Of a stretch of DNA of 64,000 bases, positions 59,841 through 64,000 are shown one piece after another. Each line of letters begins with the position of its first letter. Positions within the stretch are counted from its first letter, which is position 1. The notes below the pieces were generated by a model. The model was not told where the DNA came from. It worked only from the letters and a program-made list of their open reading frames with translations, and ran no database searches. A program made the translations under genes and the position numbers. Source of the stretch: Aliiroseovarius sp. S1123 (lineage in GTDB: Bacteria > Pseudomonadota > Alphaproteobacteria > Rhodobacterales > Rhodobacteraceae); NCBI RefSeq assembly GCF_023015885.1, contig NZ_JALKBE010000001.1, positions 657,372-721,371 of the forward strand, given 5' to 3'.

Positions 59841-62323
59841 TGCCCCCTGATCTGCGCCGTTCGACGCTGCCCACCCGGTTCCTTTGGCTGATGCGGGTGT
59901 GGCTGTGCGCTGCGCTGCTGCTTGTTCCCCTGGGGGTCAGCGCGCAAGACGCAGATACCAGCACTGATGCGCCTAGCTATGTCCTGACCAAAAGTGGCGC
60001 GCCGGATTATCTGGCGTGGTCGCGTGTGGCTGAACGGGGCGAACGTGTGCTCGAAATCGGGCGCGCCTCAGATCAGGCCTTCAGCGAGTTGCGCGGCGAA
60101 ATTGACCAGTGGCGCGGGCTGTTCAAATCCGCGCAGGACGAAAACTCGATCCGCATCAACACGCTGAAGACGCAACTGGCAACGCTTGGGCCCGAGCCGG
60201 AAGATCCCGGAAGCGAAGTGGCAGTGCTGACCCAGCGCCGTGCCGAGCTGACCGAGGAACTGAACAAGGCGCAGGCGCCAGTCAAAGAGGCCGAAGAGGC
60301 CTACGCCCGCGCTGACCTTCTGATCCGCGAAATCGACAGCGTGTTGCGCACGCGCCAGACCAATCAGCTTTTGGAACTTGGCCCAACACCGCTGAACCCG
60401 GCGGCGTGGCCATCGGCTCTGGCCTCGCTGAGGCAAACCTTCTCGACGGCGCTGACCGAGATGCGCAATGCATGGGGCAGCGATGCTCAGCGGCGCGATT
60501 TGCATGCCGATCTGCCGCTGACACTGGTCCTGTTGGCTATTGGTCTGGTGTTGCTGTCTCGCTCGCGTAGCTGGCTGATCCAGCTTGGAAACCGGCTGCG
60601 CCAGATGCGCAATGGGCCTTCGCGCGGGGTGGTTGGATTTGTCATTTCGCTGGGGCAGGTGATCGCGCCGATGTTGGGGCTGACGGCCTTTTTGATCGCC
60701 TTGAACCTTGCGGGCGTTCTTGGCCTGCGTGGGCAGGTGATCGCGGATGCTTTGCCTGCGGTTGGTCTGCTGTTCTTCGTTGCGCTGTGGATTGGCAACC
60801 GGATTTTCGGCGCGGAACCAACGCATGCGTCTCTTTACCTTCCGACCCCGGCTTTGCGCGCCGAAGCGCGCATCGATGTCACACTGTTGGGGCTGCTTCT
60901 GGGCATCTTGTCCCTGCTGCGCGACATCGGCGCGGCCGAGGCGTACTCAAGCAGCACCAACGCGGTTCTGGCGTTTCCCTTACTGGTGGGCGCGGGGGTG
61001 CTGTTGGTTCGTCTGGGGCGTCTGCTGCGCCGCCATCTTGGCACACAGACATCGCACGCCCAGAGCACGTTCAGAACGCGGACCATCGCGATCATTGGGC
61101 GGATTTGCGAACTTGTTGGGTTCGTGGCGCCCGTTGCTGCAGCTGTCGGGTATTCCAAACTGGCCGAGGCTCTGCTGATCCCGACCATCCTGACGCTGGC
61201 TGTTCTGGCGGTGCTCGAAATCCTGAATGCCTTCATCAAGGCTGTCTATGCCACGGTTTTCCGCGCCGATAATGAGACGACGGATCAAGCGCTTTTGCCT
61301 GTCATCATAAGTTTCTGTCTGCTGTTGGGGGCGATCCCGCTGCTGGCCTTGATCTGGGGCGCGCGGTCCACTGATCTGCTGGAGCTTTGGATGCACTTCC
61401 TGAACGGGTTCCAGATGGGTGACGCCCGGATTACACCTCGCGCATTTATGATCTTCGCGGCGATTTTCCTTGTCGGTTATGGCGCGACCCGCGCGGTTCA
61501 ATCAGCACTGCGTAGTACCATTCTGCCCAAGACCAAAATGGACAAGGGCGGGCAGAACGCCATCGCAGTGGGCACGGGCTATGTCGGGATTTTTCTGGCG
61601 GCCGTGATCGCGATTACGGGGGCAGGGATCGACCTTAGCTCGATCGCGATCATTGCCGGTGCCCTGTCCGTCGGGATTGGCTTTGGCCTGCAAACCATCG
61701 TGTCGAACTTCGTTTCGGGCATCATCCTTCTGATTGAACGCCCCATTTCCGAAGGGGACTGGATCGAGGTGAACGGCCAGATGGGCTATGTGCGCGATAT
61801 CTCAGTCCGCGCCACCCGGATCGAGACGTTTGATCGATCTGATGTGATCCTGCCCAACTCGGACCTCGTGTCAGGTGTTGTCACGAACTATACGCGTGGC
61901 AACTCGATCGGACGAGTAATTGTGCCGGTGGGCGTGGCCTATGGTACTGATACGCGGCGCGTAGAGGCGATCCTGCGCGAGATTGCAGAAGCGCATCCGA
62001 TGGTCACTGTCAATCCGGCCCCGTCTGTGGTGTTTCAAGGGTTCGGCGCAGACAGCCTCGATTTCGAGATCCGCGCCATCCTGTCTGACGTGAATTTCAT
62101 GCTGTCGGTGAAAAGCGAGATCAACCACGAGATCGCCCGCCGGTTCGTCGAAGAAGGGATCGAGATTCCGTATGCGCAGCGCGACATCTGGTTGCGCAAC
62201 CCAGAAGTGTTGACCGGGGCGGCAACGACGCCCGTGGCGACGGCGGCAGCGCCCGAACAAAAATTGGACCGCGACGTCATGACGGTCGAGGATCTGGATG
62301 GAGAAGGCGAAGGCGATGAGTAA
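59840..62323 (+). CDS. Mechanosensitive channel, MscS family with DUF3772 N-terminal domain
   Basis: This 827-residue protein has a signal peptide (WLMRVWLCAALLLVPLGVSA), a periplasmic coiled-coil DUF3772 domain (about residues 30-210, with RINTLKTQLATLGPEPEDPGS and LTEELNKAQAPVKEAEEA), about eleven membrane segments and the MscS core at the C-terminus: IAIIAGALSVGIGFGLQTI in the pore helix, then NFVSGIILLIERPISEGDWIEVN, split here over the beta domain. It opens under membrane tension to release solutes. It overlaps cysK at the start and alaX at the end. Confidence 0.9.
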   Translation: MPPDLRRSTLPTRFLWLMRVWLCAALLLVPLGVSAQDADTSTDAPSYVLTKSGAPDYLAWSRVAERGERVLEIGRASDQAFSELRGEIDQWRGLFKSAQDENSIRINTLKTQLATLGPEPEDPGSEVAVLTQRRAELTEELNKAQAPVKEAEEAYARADLLIREIDSVLRTRQTNQLLELGPTPLNPAAWPSALASLRQTFSTALTEMRNAWGSDAQRRDLHADLPLTLVLLAIGLVLLSRSRSWLIQLGNRLRQMRNGPSRGVVGFVISLGQVIAPMLGLTAFLIALNLAGVLGLRGQVIADALPAVGLLFFVALWIGNRIFGAEPTHASLYLPTPALRAEARIDVTLLGLLLGILSLLRDIGAAEAYSSSTNAVLAFPLLVGAGVLLVRLGRLLRRHLGTQTSHAQSTFRTRTIAIIGRICELVGFVAPVAAAVGYSKLAEALLIPTILTLAVLAVLEILNAFIKAVYATVFRADNETTDQALLPVIISFCLLLGAIPLLALIWGARSTDLLELWMHFLNGFQMGDARITPRAFMIFAAIFLVGYGATRAVQSALRSTILPKTKMDKGGQNAIAVGTGYVGIFLAAVIAITGAGIDLSSIAIIAGALSVGIGFGLQTIVSNFVSGIILLIERPISEGDWIEVNGQMGYVRDISVRATRIETFDRSDVILPNSDLVSGVVTNYTRGNSIGRVIVPVGVAYGTDTRRVEAILREIAEAHPMVTVNPAPSVVFQGFGADSLDFEIRAILSDVNFMLSVKSEINHEIARRFVEEGIEIPYAQRDIWLRNPEVLTGAATTPVATAAAPEQKLDRDVMTVEDLDGEGEGDE

Positions 62324-63035
62324 GCCGCTGTTTCAAGACGACGCATATCTAACCGAGGCACCGGGGCGCGTTGTGGCCCATACCGATCAGGGCGGCGTGG
62401 TTCTGGATCAAAGCTTGTTTTATGCGACCGGCGGTGGGCAGCCCGGCGACCGGGGGAGCTTGGCGTGGGCCGGTGGGCAGATGGAAATTGCCACCACCGT
62501 GAAGGGCGAGGACGGCGCGATCGTTCTGGTGCCTGCAGAGGGGCAGGGCGTGCCACCTGTTGGGTCTGATGTCGTCCAGACGCTCGACTGGGACCAGCGC
62601 CTGCGCCACATGCGGATGCATACGGCGTTGCATCTGCTGTCAGTCGTGATTCCGCTGCCTGTGACGGGTGGTCAGATCGGAGCCGAGAAGTCGCGCCTCG
62701 ATTTCGCGATGGAGCACCCGCTGGAAGACAAACAGGCGGTCGAGGACGCTTTGAATGCCCTGATCGCCCGCGATCTAGCGGTCACAACCCGCTGGATTTC
62801 CGATGCCGAGCTCGAGGCCAATCCCGGTCTGGTCAAAACCATGTCGGTTCAGCCTCCGAAAGGGGCAGGGCAGGTGCGGTTGGTGAGGATCGGTACGGAA
62901 GAAGAGCAGGTGGATCTGCAACCCTGTGGCGGCACGCATGTTGTGCGTACGGCCGAAATCGGCCGCGTCCGCCTTGGGAAGGTCGAGAAAAAGGGGCGCA
63001 TGAACCGCCGCGTCGCCCTGCATCTTGAGGCCTAG
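62316..63035 (+). CDS. alaX: Alanyl-tRNA editing protein AlaX
   Basis: AlaX is a stand-alone hydrolase that clears serine or glycine misattached to tRNA-Ala. The 239-residue protein has the zinc ligands HTALH (H-x3-H) and CGGTH (C-x3-H), and the N-terminal [13 protein letters not shown] typical of the AlaX-M class, which carries part of the AlaRS glycine-rich motif. The start at 62316 overlaps the MscS gene stop. It ends a co-oriented run from cysK to alaX and is followed by a tRNA-Ser gene. Confidence 0.93.
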   Translation: MSKPLFQDDAYLTEAPGRVVAHTDQGGVVLDQSLFYATGGGQPGDRGSLAWAGGQMEIATTVKGEDGAIVLVPAEGQGVPPVGSDVVQTLDWDQRLRHMRMHTALHLLSVVIPLPVTGGQIGAEKSRLDFAMEHPLEDKQAVEDALNALIARDLAVTTRWISDAELEANPGLVKTMSVQPPKGAGQVRLVRIGTEEEQVDLQPCGGTHVVRTAEIGRVRLGKVEKKGRMNRRVALHLEA

Positions 63036-63074
63036 CGCTGCCGCGCGCGGTAACCCTGGCGGGCCACCCCACTC

Positions 63075-63140
63075 GGCGATGGCCGCAGCAAGCTGCGGCA
63101 GATTTCAGGCCTCCGGCGGGGATATTTCGGGCAAGAAAAT
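63075..63140. repeat. Composite intergenic element, copy 2
   Basis: A hairpin GCCGCAG-CAAG-CTGCGGC (near 63082-63099) precedes the 22-base motif at 63119-63140, which agrees with the copy at 29483-29504 in 19 positions (GGGATAYTTNNGGCAAGAAAAT). It follows the alaX stop. Confidence 0.5.
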
Positions 63141-63248
63141 GCGATGGGAGTCGCCGCGTTTGGTTGGGCGTAGATATTCGCCCAACCTGCCATGAAAAGT
63201 GACAATGACCGCTTGAACCCCGCAGCACTTCCGAATAACAACGTCGGC

Positions 63249-63338
63249 GGAGCGGTGGCCGAGTGGTCGAAGGCGCACGCCTGGAAAGTGTGTAGGCGGG
63301 GAACCGTCTCGAGGGTTCGAATCCCTTCCGCTCCGCCA
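63249..63338 (+). tRNA. tRNA-Ser (GGA)
   Basis: The cloverleaf has acceptor GGAGCGG/CCGCTCC, anticodon stem CACGC/GTGTG with loop CTGGAAA (anticodon GGA), a long variable arm as expected for Ser, T-arm GGTTCGAATCC, and an encoded CCA; 90 nt with CCA. An integrase remnant follows about 135 bases downstream, so its 3' end was probably used as an attachment site. Confidence 0.96.
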
Positions 63339-63472
63339 GAAAACTTCCCCTAAAATGCTGTAAAATAACAATATTAGGAAATCACTCCGCCAATATTGCC
63401 GAATTTTATACACAAACTGATACACATTTTGATACACGACGCCGCTAAATTTTTTGAGTTGAGCATTCGCTT

Positions 63473-63535
63473 TTGGCGATTCTGAAACGCGGAAAAACGT
63501 ACCACTTTCGACGGCGCGTGCCGGTCCGATACGCG
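63473..63535 (+). pseudogene. Tyrosine-recombinase (phage integrase) N-terminal remnant
   Basis: From a TTG at 63473 the frame reads LAILKRGKTYHFRRRVPVRYA, matching the N-terminal start of integrases of the type KRG-x-TYH(Y/F)RRRVP-x-RYA. Homology ends at about 63535, where an IS3 orfA fragment begins on the other strand. The catalytic domain is lost. It faces away from tRNA-Ser, the standard position of an island integrase. Confidence 0.65.
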
Positions 63536-63616
63536 CGGCATCCCTTGGCCGTAAAGCACCTCAACCTGCCGTAACTTCGTGACAATCTCTTCCGGCTTGT
63601 GTCGTTTGATTCCCAT
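63530..63616 (-). pseudogene. IS3-family transposase OrfA, N-terminal fragment
   Basis: From ATG 63616 on the minus strand the product begins MGIKRHKPEEIVTKLRQVE and continues VLYGQGMPRV, the start of IS3-family OrfA, with the ribosome site CAGAGGATCAGAT. After V29 the similarity stops, exactly where the integrase fragment begins. Only about 29 codons of the transposase remain, so the element is dead. Confidence 0.7.
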
Positions 63617-63897
63617 ATCTGATCCTCTGTTTCCTAACCAAAGGGGCGCACGAGGGTTTCGAGGGGCAGTTCGATCTGTTGGGTTCCGCACTAAATGGTG
63701 TGCGCGAGCCGGGATAATGGGTAGCCACGCTGGCCTAGCTGAGATGAGTTGGAATTGGTCTGGCAGCACGAACTCTCCTCTCAGGCGTTCCCCGAAAGAC
63801 ACGCGGTAGATCGAGTTTTCTGCTTTAATGCGTTCTGTCAGACCCGGCGAAAGATTGAGGTACTGGAAAGCCTGTCGAATCGACGTGTCTGAACAAG
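63617..63897. other. Scar region between the IS3 fragment and etfA
   Basis: No intact gene is seen. Short frames read through on both strands without ribosome sites or recognisable domains. It is probably leftover flanking sequence of a decayed element (the IS end and island DNA). I could not identify clear inverted terminal repeats. Confidence 0.4.
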
Positions 63898-63926
63898 AAA
63901 AGGCCCGCCGGGTGGGCGGGCCTTTT
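63898..63926 (-). terminator. Intrinsic terminator after etfA
   Basis: AAAAGGCCCGCC-GGGT-GGGCGGGCCTTTT is a strong GC stem with flanking A and T runs. On the minus strand it follows the etfA stop (63947) by about 20 bases. Confidence 0.85.
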
Positions 63927-63946
63927 GTATCTTCTGCGATGTTCGA

Positions 63947-64000
63947 TCAGACGGCGTCGGTCAGGGCCGGCACGGCTTCGAACAGGTCGGCAACCAGACC
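63947..64000 (-). CDS. etfA: Electron transfer flavoprotein alpha subunit, C-terminal end (5' part outside window)
   Basis: Only 17 codons and the stop are visible on the minus strand: GLVADLFEAVPALTDAV then TGA. This is the conserved C-terminal tail of EtfA (Y-x-(I/V)-GDLFE(V/A)VP pattern), the FAD-binding subunit that feeds electrons from acyl-CoA and other dehydrogenases to ETF-QO. The assignment rests on this short tail and the position of a terminator right after it. Confidence 0.6.
   Translation of the reverse strand, partial: GLVADLFEAVPALTDAV

Noticed and set aside
63617..63897. A larger intact insertion sequence at the right end of the window
   Set aside because: Only about 29 codons of IS3 OrfA are present, and no OrfB and no clear terminal inverted repeats were seen.
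1..64000. CRISPR arrays, rRNA genes, prophage structural genes, plasmid or chromosomal origin
   Set aside because: No regularly spaced repeats, no rRNA signatures, no phage structural or packaging genes, and only isolated DnaA-box-like words were seen.

Overview
The window reads as chromosome of a marine alphaproteobacterium of the Roseobacter group (Rhodobacteraceae). The grounds are: a DMSP demethylase gene (dmdA) followed directly by acuI; the trgA-trgB-cysK locus known from Rhodobacter; the alphaproteobacterial ribD/ribE/ribBX/ribH/nusB cluster; an RNase E with an acidic insertion in its S1 region; an SspB of the alpha type; and a circularly permuted two-piece tmRNA whose tag frame (ANDNKAPAMALAA) can be read on the minus strand. 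High-GC codon use gives long antisense shadow frames almost everywhere; these are left out.

Layout. 1-2.5 kb: end of a HAD phosphatase, then a translationally coupled H-NOX-like protein and diguanylate cyclase, and a small exported protein. 2.6-8.9 kb (minus strand): two identical tRNA-Glu genes, recJ, a cysteine hydrolase, glpX, a ceramidase-like membrane protein, hom and a small lipoprotein. 9.0-13.8 kb: a TetR regulator with a palindromic operator, then dnaG and rpoD. 14-17 kb: a YjbQ protein, a cytochrome c behind a well-placed FNR-type box, nrdR and ribD. 17.2-21.8 kb (minus): a capsule export/Kdo-transfer block (KpsS, Wza/KpsD-type, KpsC) lying between ribD and ribE. 22-26.6 kb: ribE, a Tat-exported metallo-hydrolase, a NYN-domain protein, ribBX, ribH, nusB. 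26.7-37.6 kb: small proteins, an SMI1/KNR4 protein, a glycine-amidinotransferase homologue behind a structured leader, pepF, PBP1A and rne.

37.6-46.1 kb: a TusA-like protein, ccdA, a membrane alpha/beta-hydrolase coupled to a cytochrome P450, then on the minus strand sspB, a methyltransferase, fumC and three small proteins, plus chrA. 46.2-46.5 kb: ssrA. 46.5-54 kb: a YwqG protein, then a GntR regulator divergent from DUF2182-DUF1326-dmdA-acuI-CdiI-like, closed by a terminator, with a BCCT osmolyte transporter convergent to it. 54.4-63 kb: a VC1184-type class V aminotransferase, cfa, trgA, trgB, cysK, an MscS-type channel and alaX. 63.2-64 kb: tRNA-Ser(GGA) followed by a scar of integrase and IS3 fragments, then the last codons of etfA.

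Working together: riboflavin synthesis (ribD, ribE, ribBX, ribH) is spread over 10 kb with unrelated genes between. The dmdA/acuI/BCCT block is a plausible DMSP uptake and catabolism unit under a GntR repressor with two visible operator copies. The most unusual signals are the leader of the amidinotransferase gene, in which the Shine-Dalgarno sequence has an 8-base perfect complement upstream across a GNRA-capped hairpin; an H-NOX-like protein whose heme-ligating histidine position is lysine; a cluster of four GANTC methylation sites before rpoD; and the DUF2182/DUF1326 genes embedded in the dmdA operon.
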